Assembly (NCBI RefSeq): GCF_030209755.1
Contig: NZ_JARVRH010000010.1
Coordinates: 310,001 to 374,000, forward strand
DNA length: 64,000 bases
Direction of reading: 5' to 3'
From: Arthrobacter sp. efr-133-TYG-118
GTDB lineage: Bacteria; Actinomycetota; Actinomycetes; Actinomycetales; Micrococcaceae
Positions 32,876-41,522 of this stretch are shown here, one piece after another; positions within the stretch are counted from its first letter, which is position 1, and every line of letters begins with the position of its first letter. A model generated the notes under the pieces. It did not search any database. It was given only the letters and a program-made list of their open reading frames with translations, and was not told the origin of the DNA. Position numbers and translations under genes: made by a program.

Positions 32876-35173
32876 TCAGTCGCCCGCAGGACTCGACCCG
32901 ACTCCGTACAGTTCGCGGTTTGCCTCGTAATCGAACGAACTCGTAGCCTCGATCGCCGCCTGGTCGATCCGCCCCTGCAACCGAACCGCGAGTCCGGCAT
33001 CCAGGGACGTCACGGCGTGTCGTCGGGTCTTCTCGATCTCCTGCTGGGCACGAAGCTCTGCGAACCGGCTCGGAAGAAGGCCGGCCCCTGTCTCGGCTGC
33101 ATCACGAGCCAGCTTTGCTGCCAGCTTCGTCATGCTCGCCACGTCGTCCACCGGAAGTCCGGCGATGGCCTCGGCCTGTCCGGATTCGTCCAGATAGGTC
33201 ATCGCTCCGATGAGCAGCCGTCGACGGTGCTGCGCTTCAAGAGCGAACGTCCGACGAGCCTTGCCACCGATCTCGGCGTCCGAGAAGAAGTCGTAGCCCA
33301 GATGATGCAGGTCCAGGGCCTTCACCTCATCGAAGTCGTACGCCGCGCCCTTCTCGATCCGGGTCGCCAGAGGTGAGAGCGCCTCAGCAGCCGCTGCCGG
33401 CACGTTCTGCCCGCGCTTCCCGGTGTTGGTCGCCACAGGCAGCAACACCAGTCCCGACGCTGCCAGATCCGCACGCAGATCATCCAGCTGCGCGTCGTAA
33501 GAGCGGCGCATCGCCGCAATGCGATGATCGAGCACCGCCCGGCCCCCTGCGCCTTCGGTGAGCAGTCGTCCGCCTGGCTGGCCGTAGATCTCCCGGCCCA
33601 GACGTTCTGCATCCTCACCCTCCTTCATGCGCTGGAGGGAGACGTCCTGGCGAAGGCTCATCAGCGACAGCAGGCGCTGCCCATATTCGGAGACCTGCTT
33701 GTGCTGCTCGTACCAGGCGTGCTCGTCGCCGACGAACGGCAGGAAGTGCTGGTACTTCGCCATCAGCCGGCGCTGGTACTCCTCCTCGAACCGATAGAAG
33801 TCGTAGAGGGGTCGCGAGTCCTCCACCGCCACGCCGGCGGCATCGGCCTTCTCCCACTGCCGGATGAGGTCCCGGTATGCCGCCGCACGCTCCCGGTGAT
33901 GATCCAGCCGCGAAGCGTAACTGCGCAGCCGGAATCCGAACGACACCAGATCGTTGTCCGTCTCCTGCCTGGCAGCATCCTGCCGATCGTGCGCCAGCGC
34001 CGCCATCTGCTCATAGTCCATCCCCATGACCTCGAGCATGGGAGTGCGGATCCTCAGCTCGTCCGGCGGCAGCGCGCGCACCAGCTGGTAGACGCCGTTC
34101 ACGGCACGTTCAATGATCTGGGCTCGTCCGGCATCGACCAGACGCTGCCAGGCATCCGTGGTCAGAGACTCCTTCGCCCGCCGCTCGTTCGCGTAGTCAA
34201 CGATCTTCTCCATGGCCGCTGGCATGGGCGATCCTGCGCGGCCGAGCTGCTCGGTTACGAGCTCCGTGACGATCTCATTGGCCTTGCGCATCCGCATGTC
34301 GTTGGTGCCGGCACGCCAGAGCCTGCGGTCCGGGGGCAGGCATGCGAGCAGAAACTGGGGGAGTGACTCTGCGCGCATCCGCTCGTGAGCCCAGCGCTTG
34401 ATGAAGGTCGTGACGTTTCGCCGCTCGTAGCCGACGGCGCTGGAGAGATGGGCCACCGCTTGCTTCTCGTCGAGCCAGGCGTCGACGCCCCGACGCAGCC
34501 GGGACTTGTGCCGGTCCAGGAGCTTGCCCTTCTGCTGCCCATTGGGCATGAGACGACCGGTTCCTGCATCATAGCCAGCTATATGCGCATGTACATGCTC
34601 AGTATCGACCTGCAGAGTCGCCACATACCTGAAGTCGTCGAAGCCGCTTGCCCCCGAGCTCATCCGGTTCAGGCCGTGCATAATCGCCATGCGTAGCTTC
34701 ATCTGATCGATATGCCCGCGATAGTCGCCTCGATTCTCACAGCGGAAGTCCGCATCGACGATGCCATGCTTCTTCAGATACTCCTCGTCGAAGGAAAGTA
34801 CCGTCTTGAAGACTGTTTTGCCGCTTTCAAAACCCATCTGAATGTCCTTGGACGCCGCCCTGAGCTGCTCGTCCGAAAGCGAGACCGAACCATACCCAAA
34901 CGCCACACCACCCTCACCCTGCGCCTGCTTCATCGCATTTTTTGCCCCTGACCGAGTGACACCTGGACGTTCGACCGCGATCTCGCGCGCCATGTACCTC
35001 AGAATGAAGTCGTCCGTGCGAAGACGCTGGATCGGTGCGAGGCTTTCAACGGCATCCGCTCGTGCCATGTAACGCTCGACGTAAGCGCCTGGCGTTCCTC
35101 CGCGAGAACCCTTACCGCCCGGCTGTGGCACGCTGAATTCGTTGACGATTACCACTGATGCTCGAAGATTCAT
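32876..35173 (-). CDS. MOBP-like relaxase
   Basis: 765 residues from ATG 35173, chosen because it overlaps the upstream stop as ATGA; the longer frame is a shadow. Near the N-terminus come GAYVERYMARADA (30-41), with Tyr31 and Tyr35 as candidate nicking residues, and FILRYMARE. The three-His metal motif is DTEHVHAHIAG (190-199; H193, H195, H197). This layout fits MOBP/MobP2-type relaxases of Gram-positive elements. The remainder is long, helical and Arg-rich. It should cut oriT and pilot the strand through the coupling ATPase at 19692-24830. Confidence 0.8.
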   Translation of the reverse strand: MNLRASVVIVNEFSVPQPGGKGSRGGTPGAYVERYMARADAVESLAPIQRLRTDDFILRYMAREIAVERPGVTRSGAKNAMKQAQGEGGVAFGYGSVSLSDEQLRAASKDIQMGFESGKTVFKTVLSFDEEYLKKHGIVDADFRCENRGDYRGHIDQMKLRMAIMHGLNRMSSGASGFDDFRYVATLQVDTEHVHAHIAGYDAGTGRLMPNGQQKGKLLDRHKSRLRRGVDAWLDEKQAVAHLSSAVGYERRNVTTFIKRWAHERMRAESLPQFLLACLPPDRRLWRAGTNDMRMRKANEIVTELVTEQLGRAGSPMPAAMEKIVDYANERRAKESLTTDAWQRLVDAGRAQIIERAVNGVYQLVRALPPDELRIRTPMLEVMGMDYEQMAALAHDRQDAARQETDNDLVSFGFRLRSYASRLDHHRERAAAYRDLIRQWEKADAAGVAVEDSRPLYDFYRFEEEYQRRLMAKYQHFLPFVGDEHAWYEQHKQVSEYGQRLLSLMSLRQDVSLQRMKEGEDAERLGREIYGQPGGRLLTEGAGGRAVLDHRIAAMRRSYDAQLDDLRADLAASGLVLLPVATNTGKRGQNVPAAAAEALSPLATRIEKGAAYDFDEVKALDLHHLGYDFFSDAEIGGKARRTFALEAQHRRRLLIGAMTYLDESGQAEAIAGLPVDDVASMTKLAAKLARDAAETGAGLLPSRFAELRAQQEIEKTRRHAVTSLDAGLAVRLQGRIDQAAIEATSSFDYEANRELYGVGSSPAGD

Positions 35174-35973
35174 GACGTACCCGTTTCTGTGAAAGGCTTG
35201 CCTTTCCTCCGAACATAAGATCGACGTTCGTTCCTCGGCCGTCGATTTGTGCGACGCTGACTCTCTTGACCCCACCTGCGAAATTCAGGATCCTCTCGCG
35301 AACGACGAAGCCGCTCCTTGATGCAAACCTGACAGTGGCGAGATCCCGCCTTCGAGACGTATGTGTTCTCGTCGTCGTACAAGTGTCCCTGCGGACAATG
35401 CGTCTTCCTGCGATTCGCCGAGCCGTAGACGCCGAACGGGACTGCACGCTCAACATTCACAGCCTGGGTCGCGGGCTCAAGATGCCCCGGGTTCACGCAG
35501 TTGTGCACCCGGCAAAGATGATCGAGCACAAGATTCTCCGGAACCGGGCCATTCACTGACTCCCAGGACCAGCGATGCGCGCCAATGACTCCGTCGCCCG
35601 AGTTGAAGGTCCCATAGCCCTGCTTATTGCAGGCCTTCGTCCAGAACCAGCAGTCGTCCGGCCCGGCACGGTCGACCTTCACCCAGAATCGGACGGCAGG
35701 ATCAACTTTCTTACATTTTTCTGCACTTAGTTCCAGATGCCGTGGATTCACACAAGAACTGTTTTCGCAAATCTGGATGACGAACATGCCCCGCTCGATT
35801 GGGCCGTGGTGCAAGAACCACGAGTAGCGATGCGCCAGGTTCTCCTCTGGCGCAGTAAATGAACCGAAACCACCAGGGATCTTCGCCGCAGTCCAGAGCC
35901 AACAGGCGTCATTGCCCCCGGACGTGTCGACCTTCACCCAGAAGCGCTCTTCAATTGTTGACCTCGCACCCAT
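35170..35973 (-). CDS. tandem HNH endonuclease-like protein
   Basis: 267 residues with a duplicated HNH_3-like unit. Each copy has FWVKVD...CW.W followed by a HNH core. The second copy is intact: LVLDHLCRVHNCVNPGHLE, with His, Asn and His positions. The first reads MFVIQICENSSCVNPRHLE, where the leading Asp-His is replaced by Gln-Ile, so it is probably inactive. Zinc-type CxxC (CPQGH...CQVC) and a very basic end follow. Such genes are usually free-standing homing endonucleases. Its stop overlaps the relaxase start by four bases (ATGA), unusual for an intruder. Confidence 0.8.
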   Translation of the reverse strand: MGARSTIEERFWVKVDTSGGNDACWLWTAAKIPGGFGSFTAPEENLAHRYSWFLHHGPIERGMFVIQICENSSCVNPRHLELSAEKCKKVDPAVRFWVKVDRAGPDDCWFWTKACNKQGYGTFNSGDGVIGAHRWSWESVNGPVPENLVLDHLCRVHNCVNPGHLEPATQAVNVERAVPFGVYGSANRRKTHCPQGHLYDDENTYVSKAGSRHCQVCIKERLRRSREDPEFRRWGQESQRRTNRRPRNERRSYVRRKGKPFTETGTS

Positions 35974-36009
35974 ATCCGTCGCTCCTGTTCCGCTAATCCG
36001 ATAAAGACC

Positions 36010-36048
36010 GCGGCCCCGACGGTGGGACCATCCACGCGCCGGGGCCGC
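36010..36048 (-). terminator. hairpin terminator
   Basis: GCGGCCCCG pairs with CGGGGCCGC; the minus-strand side ends GGTCTTTAT. It follows the 337-residue gene, making it a separate unit from the HNH-relaxase pair. Confidence 0.65.
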
Positions 36049-36082
36049 TGTTTTCGTGTGCTTCCGCTGGGTTTGCTATGGC

Positions 36083-37096
36083 TCAGCGGTGGTGCGCGAG
36101 CTCGGTGTCGTCGTGCTCCAGGTCGGCAGCACGGTGCTCAACTTTGCGCTTCAGCTGGTCGTACGTCGGCCGTGCCGGCGGGGCGGTCAAGGCGACCTCG
36201 TCGTCGAAGAATAGGTCCTCCGACTCGTAGGCTTCTGCGACCGGCTCGTCCACCGTCTCCAGGGCACTGGCAACCCGCTCACGGTAGGTGTTCTCCGGGG
36301 TGCCCTCCTGTGCAGCACGCTCCAGACGAAGTTGCTCCTCCTCGGCGGCCAGTTCGGCAGCGACGGCCTGCAGGCGCGCACTCATGTCGTCCTGTGCTTC
36401 CGGCTCTCCCTGCTCGGCCGAAACGACGCTGGTCGCTTCCTGCGTGTGCTCGAAGTCGGCGTCGTCGAACAGGGTGGCCATCTCACCCGAACGCTGGCGC
36501 AGGCTCTGTCCCTCGACCACCCGGGGCTCCACATGCGGTGCGCCATCGGTCGAGAAGTCCGCGAAGTATTCGGCAAGGTCGTAGCCGGAGGACTCCATGT
36601 CGACGTCGAGACTGCCAAGGTCATGGACCTTGACGAACACCACAGGAACATCCGGGGCACTCTCGGTGCTGCGCGCCGGATCACCGGCCGGGGCCAGCAC
36701 GATCGCGTCCATCGTGGCCGGCAGCTCCCATTCGATGCCGACAACCTGTTCGGGCACCGTGAAGCCGGGGGAGAAGTACCCCCGCTTCGCCAGCAACGCC
36801 AGCTGCTTGTTGTCGAACTCGTAGAACACATCCACCGTCTCGCCGCCCCCGGTGGGGAAGGTCAGCGCATCGACGCCATAAGGCAGTCGCCGATGCGGTC
36901 GCACGCCGCGCAGCTCGCCGTTCAGGTGCAGATACGGCCTGAAGTTCTGCTCGGGTCCGTGGTGCGCCAGTTCCATCGTCTCGACGAACACGACGATGTC
37001 CGCCTGCTCATTCTCGATGCGCGTGGTCTCAACGCCTCGCTCGCGCAACACGCGGTGTGCCCACACATCGGTCATCGCCAATCCTGCGATTCGCAT
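36083..37096 (-). CDS. hypothetical protein, 337 aa
   Basis: 337 residues, soluble. A beta-rich N-terminal half (about 1-150) has no family I recognise; the C-terminal half is acidic, helical (LAAEEEQLRLERAAQEG) and ends in a His/Arg/Asp-rich tail (EHRAADLEHDDTELAHHR). GAGAGAAAG precedes the ATG. It lies between the mating-channel block and the relaxase pair, so a role in conjugation such as an adaptor or substrate is plausible, but nothing in the sequence confirms it. Confidence 0.65.
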   Translation of the reverse strand: MRIAGLAMTDVWAHRVLRERGVETTRIENEQADIVVFVETMELAHHGPEQNFRPYLHLNGELRGVRPHRRLPYGVDALTFPTGGGETVDVFYEFDNKQLALLAKRGYFSPGFTVPEQVVGIEWELPATMDAIVLAPAGDPARSTESAPDVPVVFVKVHDLGSLDVDMESSGYDLAEYFADFSTDGAPHVEPRVVEGQSLRQRSGEMATLFDDADFEHTQEATSVVSAEQGEPEAQDDMSARLQAVAAELAAEEEQLRLERAAQEGTPENTYRERVASALETVDEPVAEAYESEDLFFDDEVALTAPPARPTYDQLKRKVEHRAADLEHDDTELAHHR

Positions 37097-37126
37097 ATCG
37101 GTTTCGCTTTCTCTCTTCTTGGTCGG

Positions 37127-37501
37127 TTACTTGCCGTTGGTCCTCCGGGCTACGCGGTGCTCGCGGATCGAGGCGATCCGGCGGCTGCCCGCGCGCCACA
37201 GCCAGCGCATCAGAGCGATCTCAGCAACCGCGAGCAGCGTCACGACGAAAAGGAGCGGGACGATCCACAGCGCCACAGTGCCGCTGGTCGTCAGCTCGTT
37301 CTGTGCGGCACCCGAGGCCTGATGCAGGTAGAGCCCGATCATCGGGATGATGCAGACGGCGGTCACCATGACCAGCAGGTAGTCGACGACCAAAGTCGCT
37401 GCCCGGATCACGATCGCCCACACCACCACCGGCAAGCCGGCCTTGGGCCCCTCGGCCGCCGCCGATCCTAAGCTCCGCTTCGGATACGTCTGCTGCGTCA
37501 T
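37127..37501 (-). CDS. membrane protein, two TM segments (124 aa)
   Basis: Start set at MTQQTYPKRS (37501) with GAAAGAAGG upstream. 124 residues with helices around 24-50 (VVVWAIVIRAATLVVDYLLVMV, continuing hydrophobic) and 78-98 (VALWIVPLLFVVTLLAVAEIA), and a basic C-terminus (WRAGSRRIASIREHRVARR) that should face the cytoplasm. The ATGs upstream are unlikely. It is the last member of the channel cluster before the 337-residue gene and may be a small structural subunit (VirB3- or VirB6-like in position, not by sequence). Confidence 0.65.
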   Translation of the reverse strand: MTQQTYPKRSLGSAAAEGPKAGLPVVVWAIVIRAATLVVDYLLVMVTAVCIIPMIGLYLHQASGAAQNELTTSGTVALWIVPLLFVVTLLAVAEIALMRWLWRAGSRRIASIREHRVARRTNGK

Positions 37502-37596
37502 TCCCGACCTTCTTTCCGCCCTATCAGGATTCAACTCGAATAAGAGGATAATCGTATCAGTTGACGAGTCGGAAGGGCAGTCGAATAACTATTTAA

Positions 37597-38322
37597 TCAT
37601 CCCGACTGCCGGGTCTCGCCTGACGCCGGGAAGCCGATCATCTGCGTCAGCCTGCCGGTGACATCGGTCGTCACGAGGATCAGCACGCGCCTCGTCGCAG
37701 TCGGTTTCGGCATCGGGTTGCCCTGGGCGTCGATCGCCGCGGGTCCGTTCGAGCCCACCACGGTGTCGGCCATGACCGCATATCGGTAGTTCGTCGCCGA
37801 CACCTCGACTACCTCGATGTCGACGTTGCTGCCGAGCTTCGAGTTCAGGCCGATCGCGTCCAAGTAGTAGTAGCGCTTGCCCGACCGGTCCTGGTTGAAC
37901 TGCGCCGGCGGCATGAAGGACTGCAGGAAGGCGTCCTCCTCGGTGAGGTCGAAGCGGCTCTTGAGCGTCGCCCGGGCCGTCTCGTAGGCATTTCCGGAGT
38001 TCCACCTGAACGCCATTGCCAGCAGCTGCTGGATTTCCACCGTGTCCTTCTTCACGCGAGAATCGCTCACGCCCAGCGCCCGGGAAGCGTTCTGGGCAGT
38101 CGTCTGCTCGATCTTCGCCTGTCGGCTGGCGGCGTCCTGCCGAAGCTGTGTGATCTGCGCAGTCTGTGATGCGACTGCCTGCGACTGGTCCGCTGCGCTG
38201 ATCCCCGCCAGGCATCCGCCGACAGCCACCATGGCACCGAGCACCAGCACCCAGCGATTCCTCGACGAGAAGCCCTGCTTCTGGGTCTGCTCCGGCGTTT
38301 CGATCATCTCGGCCATCGTCAT
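37597..38322 (-). CDS. VirB8-like single-pass channel protein (241 aa)
   Basis: Start set at ATG 38322, which overlaps the upstream stop as ATGA; the longer frame is a shadow. Layout: short cytoplasmic tail, one membrane helix (about 25-46, WVLVLGAMVAVGGCLAGISA), coiled coil (50-80), then a compact extracellular domain with AFRWNSGNAYETARATLKSRF and several beta strands. That is the architecture of VirB8/TcpC-type proteins with an NTF2-like fold in Gram-positive type IV systems. Identity as VirB8 is inferred from architecture and context; sequence motifs are weak. Confidence 0.55.
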   Translation of the reverse strand: MTMAEMIETPEQTQKQGFSSRNRWVLVLGAMVAVGGCLAGISAADQSQAVASQTAQITQLRQDAASRQAKIEQTTAQNASRALGVSDSRVKKDTVEIQQLLAMAFRWNSGNAYETARATLKSRFDLTEEDAFLQSFMPPAQFNQDRSGKRYYYLDAIGLNSKLGSNVDIEVVEVSATNYRYAVMADTVVGSNGPAAIDAQGNPMPKPTATRRVLILVTTDVTGRLTQMIGFPASGETRQSG

Positions 38323-39287
38323 TCCCCCTTCCCTGTTCCGGTCAGCTCCGGCAGGAGCTCCGCCTTCGCCGCATCGGTCATCGACAGATGCTCGGCACCC
38401 TTGGCCGTGGTCACGACATCGAGCTGGCTGAACGTCCCGGTCTTGTTGGTGTAAGTCGCACTGGCCCAGGCGAGCACGGTGCTGTCCTGCTGCGCGCACG
38501 CCCACACGACGCGCACAGTGCCGGGTGCGTCGAGCTTGGGCATCACCGACTTGACGTTCCATGCGTACGTCTTCGGATCCGATGCCTTGAGCCCGTCGAA
38601 GCGGACGTACCAGGGAAACCGCGGATCGATCTGATCGCGCGAGAAGTAGGGGACCGTGGTCCAGACGTAGGCGAGCTTGGGATCGACAACGAACGACGCC
38701 GTATCCCAGGCCGCGGCCAGATCCTTGCGATGCTGGACCGCGGCCAGCGACTCGGCACTCGGTGTGCCGTTACCGCTGCTCTTCGCATTGTTCATCGCGG
38801 CGTACAGAACTGCATAGCCCTGCTGTCCTTCGGCGACCCTGGTCGCTGCCTCCGAGGCGCGTGTAGTGAGCGCGGCGATCGCCGCTGCGTCGATCGGCTT
38901 CGCGCTCTGCTGTTCTTGCGCCTGCCCGGCCGCGGCCTGCAGCTGGGCGATCTCGGCGGCGTTCTTCGCGCTCTGCTGATCGAAAGCACTGGTCGCGAGG
39001 CTGTTGAACACCGCCATGCCAACCAGTGCACAACCGAGACCCATACCGATGACCCGACGTGCCGATCGGCTCTTCATCCCGGGCGTATGCGCGGCCTTTT
39101 TCTCCCGCCTTGCCGTGGTCCAGCCGTCGAACTTCGCCTCGAGGACCGCGCCCTCCACAGGAGCCTTCAGCTCCGGCTTTTGGAAGTTCCAGCGCTTCTT
39201 CTTCGCAGGCCCCGTTGCCGCGTCCTTGTCCGTGCCGACATCGGCCCGGAAAGAACGCTGCTCGAGCTCAGTCGTTTCTTCCGTCAT
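38319..39287 (-). CDS. second single-pass channel protein (322 aa)
   Basis: 322 residues. Cytoplasmic N-terminus (about 75, charged), one membrane helix (VIGMGLGCALVGMAVFNSLA), a Gln/Ala-rich coiled coil, then an extracellular domain (YVWTTVPYFSRDQIDPRFPWYVRF, later beta-rich, with ATYTNKTG). It is translationally coupled to the next gene by a four-base overlap and has the same order of parts, so both are probably VirB8/TcpC-like relatives working as a pair. Assignment is by architecture and neighbours. Confidence 0.6.
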   Translation of the reverse strand: MTEETTELEQRSFRADVGTDKDAATGPAKKKRWNFQKPELKAPVEGAVLEAKFDGWTTARREKKAAHTPGMKSRSARRVIGMGLGCALVGMAVFNSLATSAFDQQSAKNAAEIAQLQAAAGQAQEQQSAKPIDAAAIAALTTRASEAATRVAEGQQGYAVLYAAMNNAKSSGNGTPSAESLAAVQHRKDLAAAWDTASFVVDPKLAYVWTTVPYFSRDQIDPRFPWYVRFDGLKASDPKTYAWNVKSVMPKLDAPGTVRVVWACAQQDSTVLAWASATYTNKTGTFSQLDVVTTAKGAEHLSMTDAAKAELLPELTGTGKGE

Positions 39288-39381
39288 GTTCTTCCTCGTT
39301 CGGTCTGTCGTGTCTTCGACATCGCATATGTCTGGGGGCGGAGGCGATGGTCCAATGGGTCACCGGACCATCGCCTACCTG

Positions 39382-41436
39382 CTACGTCGTCGGCCGGGGC
39401 GGATTCACCTGGCCGTCGGGCAGCATCGCATCGGACATATCCACGAACTGCCACCCTTCGGCGGCCATCGCGGCTGCACTGTCGACGCGCACCCGGCCCA
39501 TGAAGGCGCAGTACCCTGCCTCGCCGAGAATGACCTTGTCACCCTGGACGCCGAGCACCACGAGCGTGTGTCCGGCAGAACTGGTGCCCGGACCCGAGCC
39601 CACCGAATACGGTGTCGGCGTCGAGCTGAGCTTCTTCCCGGTGGTCTTGGCCACGTATCCGGCGGTGTCGATGCCGTCGCCCCAGGCGTACTGAGTGAAG
39701 GTCGTGTACTTGTTCAGGAAGTAGTTCGAGAACGACACGCAGTTCTCCGCGTGATTGTCGCCGCACGAGCCAGGGCCACCAGTGGGGCCGTACTTCTCGT
39801 CAAGCCACTTGTCGCCCTCCTGGTTGTAGAGGTCGACGAGCTTCTGAGCCTCATCCTGGGTCATGCCTCCGCTCTTCGGGGTGATGCTTCCGACACGTGA
39901 TGCGTTCGCCTGGCAGGCGTTGCCGCCGAGGAACGTGCTGATGATCTTCGTCGCGTCCTTGATGAAGTCGCCGCCCTTGTCGATCGCGACGACCAGGCTC
40001 TGATTCACGCTCCAGCCGCTGATGATGCCGAACCACTTGTCGGCATTCGCCTCACGCTGCGCGGTGGAGTTGTCGGCCGAGCGCTCCCACTTGTCGTGGT
40101 AGTACTTCGCCGCTGCCCCGGGGGTCGGCTGCGGCGTCGAGATCATGCCCTGAACCACCTCGACGTCACTTGCGTTGTCACCGTTCTTGTCGAACATGAA
40201 CGTCAGCTGCAGCTTGATGTCCCACCAGTCCGCGCCCTTCGCCGTGGCGTAGTTGCGCAGCAGGGTGTTCCGGCCGGAGGTCCACTGGCCCAGCCCAATG
40301 CCGTTGCTGACGTTCGTCGCAGCGGACTGCTTCTCGGCCGTCATCGTGTAGGTGCGCGTTGGAAAGGTCTGCACACTGGTCGGGTCGATTCCCGACTCCT
40401 GGTCCCAGTTGCCGAGAATGCCAGAGATGTTCACGTCCGACATTCCCGCGGACTTCAGCGTCGAATGGACCGTCTTCGCCATCTTCTGCACGTTCGCGTC
40501 GGTCGGACCACGATTTCCGATCGGGATGGCGTTACCGTGCGATGCCGGGCGGCAGTCTGCAGCCTGAGGTGCGTTATACGCTGCCACGTTGACGCTGAAC
40601 ATGCCGATGATGCCCGCCAGGAGCCCGAGGATAGTGAGACCCGAGACGGCCGCGACACCCGCTGCCGCAACCGACGTCGAGATCGCCGCTCCGCCTGTGA
40701 CGAAGGCGATCGCGTTCGCCACCGCCGCGCCGGCCGCCTGGAATGGTGCAGTGAAGAAATTCCAGACCGCCCCGCCGATGCTTGCGGCCCAGGCCAGGAA
40801 CATCTGCAGAAGGGTCAGCGCCTTCGCAAGCAGCGCGAAGAAGAAAGACTTCAGCCAGTTCAGGAACAGCAACAGCGTGGCGAAGAACGCGGCGTTCGGT
40901 GCTGCCACCGCACCGCCGGCACCGGCGGCCGTCTTCCCGATACCACTCTTCTTGTGATCTGCCTCGGCGTCGGCGTTTTTGTTCTGGTCCCGCGCGTAAC
41001 TGGTACCGCCCGCCCCGAGCTGCTTCTCGTCAGGCTTCTGATCCTGCTCGTTCGCAGACTTGGCGTCGCCTTTCGACTTCTCATCGTCAGGCTTTCCACC
41101 GTTCTTCTTCTCCTGCGCCTGCGGGCCGGCTTCTTTGGCCGCACCGACACCTGCGCCTACCGCTGCACCGGCTCCGCCGCCCTGGGTCGCGCCTTCGGCC
41201 GCACCCCGTGCGGCTGCGACCACGAAACGCTTCTGATTACCGTTCAACCGGTCGCCGATGAGCTTGTTCGCAGCCGCCTCGGCGGCAGAACCCACGACCT
41301 GACTCTTCACGTCACCGGTTTTGTCTGCCACACCGCCAGCCGCACCAGGGCTCGCACCAGCGGGCCCCGGCGAAGCGGACGCCCGTGACGCATCTGCGTC
41401 CGGACCGCGCTTCGAAAGCTTCGGCTTCTCGTCCAT
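39382..41436 (-). CDS. VirB1-like wall hydrolase: tail-lysozyme-like plus CHAP domains
   Basis: 684 residues from ATG 41436 (AAGGAG). Order: glycine/alanine-rich charged region with a Gly zipper (GAAEGATQG), hydrophobic segments about 225-310, a glycosidase-type domain (VNISGILGNWDQESGIDP..., GIGLGQWT, typical of tail-lysozyme and SLT-like folds), then a CHAP peptidase domain with catalytic Cys in ENCVSFSNYF and His in SAGHTLVVLGVQ. Two wall-cutting activities on one membrane-bound protein is what Gram-positive type IV machines use to pass the mating channel through peptidoglycan. The middle hydrophobic part also resembles a VirB6-like portion, but this is not certain. Confidence 0.85.
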   Translation of the reverse strand: MDEKPKLSKRGPDADASRASASPGPAGASPGAAGGVADKTGDVKSQVVGSAAEAAANKLIGDRLNGNQKRFVVAAARGAAEGATQGGGAGAAVGAGVGAAKEAGPQAQEKKNGGKPDDEKSKGDAKSANEQDQKPDEKQLGAGGTSYARDQNKNADAEADHKKSGIGKTAAGAGGAVAAPNAAFFATLLLFLNWLKSFFFALLAKALTLLQMFLAWAASIGGAVWNFFTAPFQAAGAAVANAIAFVTGGAAISTSVAAAGVAAVSGLTILGLLAGIIGMFSVNVAAYNAPQAADCRPASHGNAIPIGNRGPTDANVQKMAKTVHSTLKSAGMSDVNISGILGNWDQESGIDPTSVQTFPTRTYTMTAEKQSAATNVSNGIGLGQWTSGRNTLLRNYATAKGADWWDIKLQLTFMFDKNGDNASDVEVVQGMISTPQPTPGAAAKYYHDKWERSADNSTAQREANADKWFGIISGWSVNQSLVVAIDKGGDFIKDATKIISTFLGGNACQANASRVGSITPKSGGMTQDEAQKLVDLYNQEGDKWLDEKYGPTGGPGSCGDNHAENCVSFSNYFLNKYTTFTQYAWGDGIDTAGYVAKTTGKKLSSTPTPYSVGSGPGTSSAGHTLVVLGVQGDKVILGEAGYCAFMGRVRVDSAAAMAAEGWQFVDMSDAMLPDGQVNPPRPTT

Positions 41437-41522
41437 GTCTCCTTCTTCCTTCTCGTAGATGGGGATGCCGCCGCGCTCATCGCGCAACCGCGGCATCCCT
41501 TGCTTTCGGCGGTCGCGTCAGA

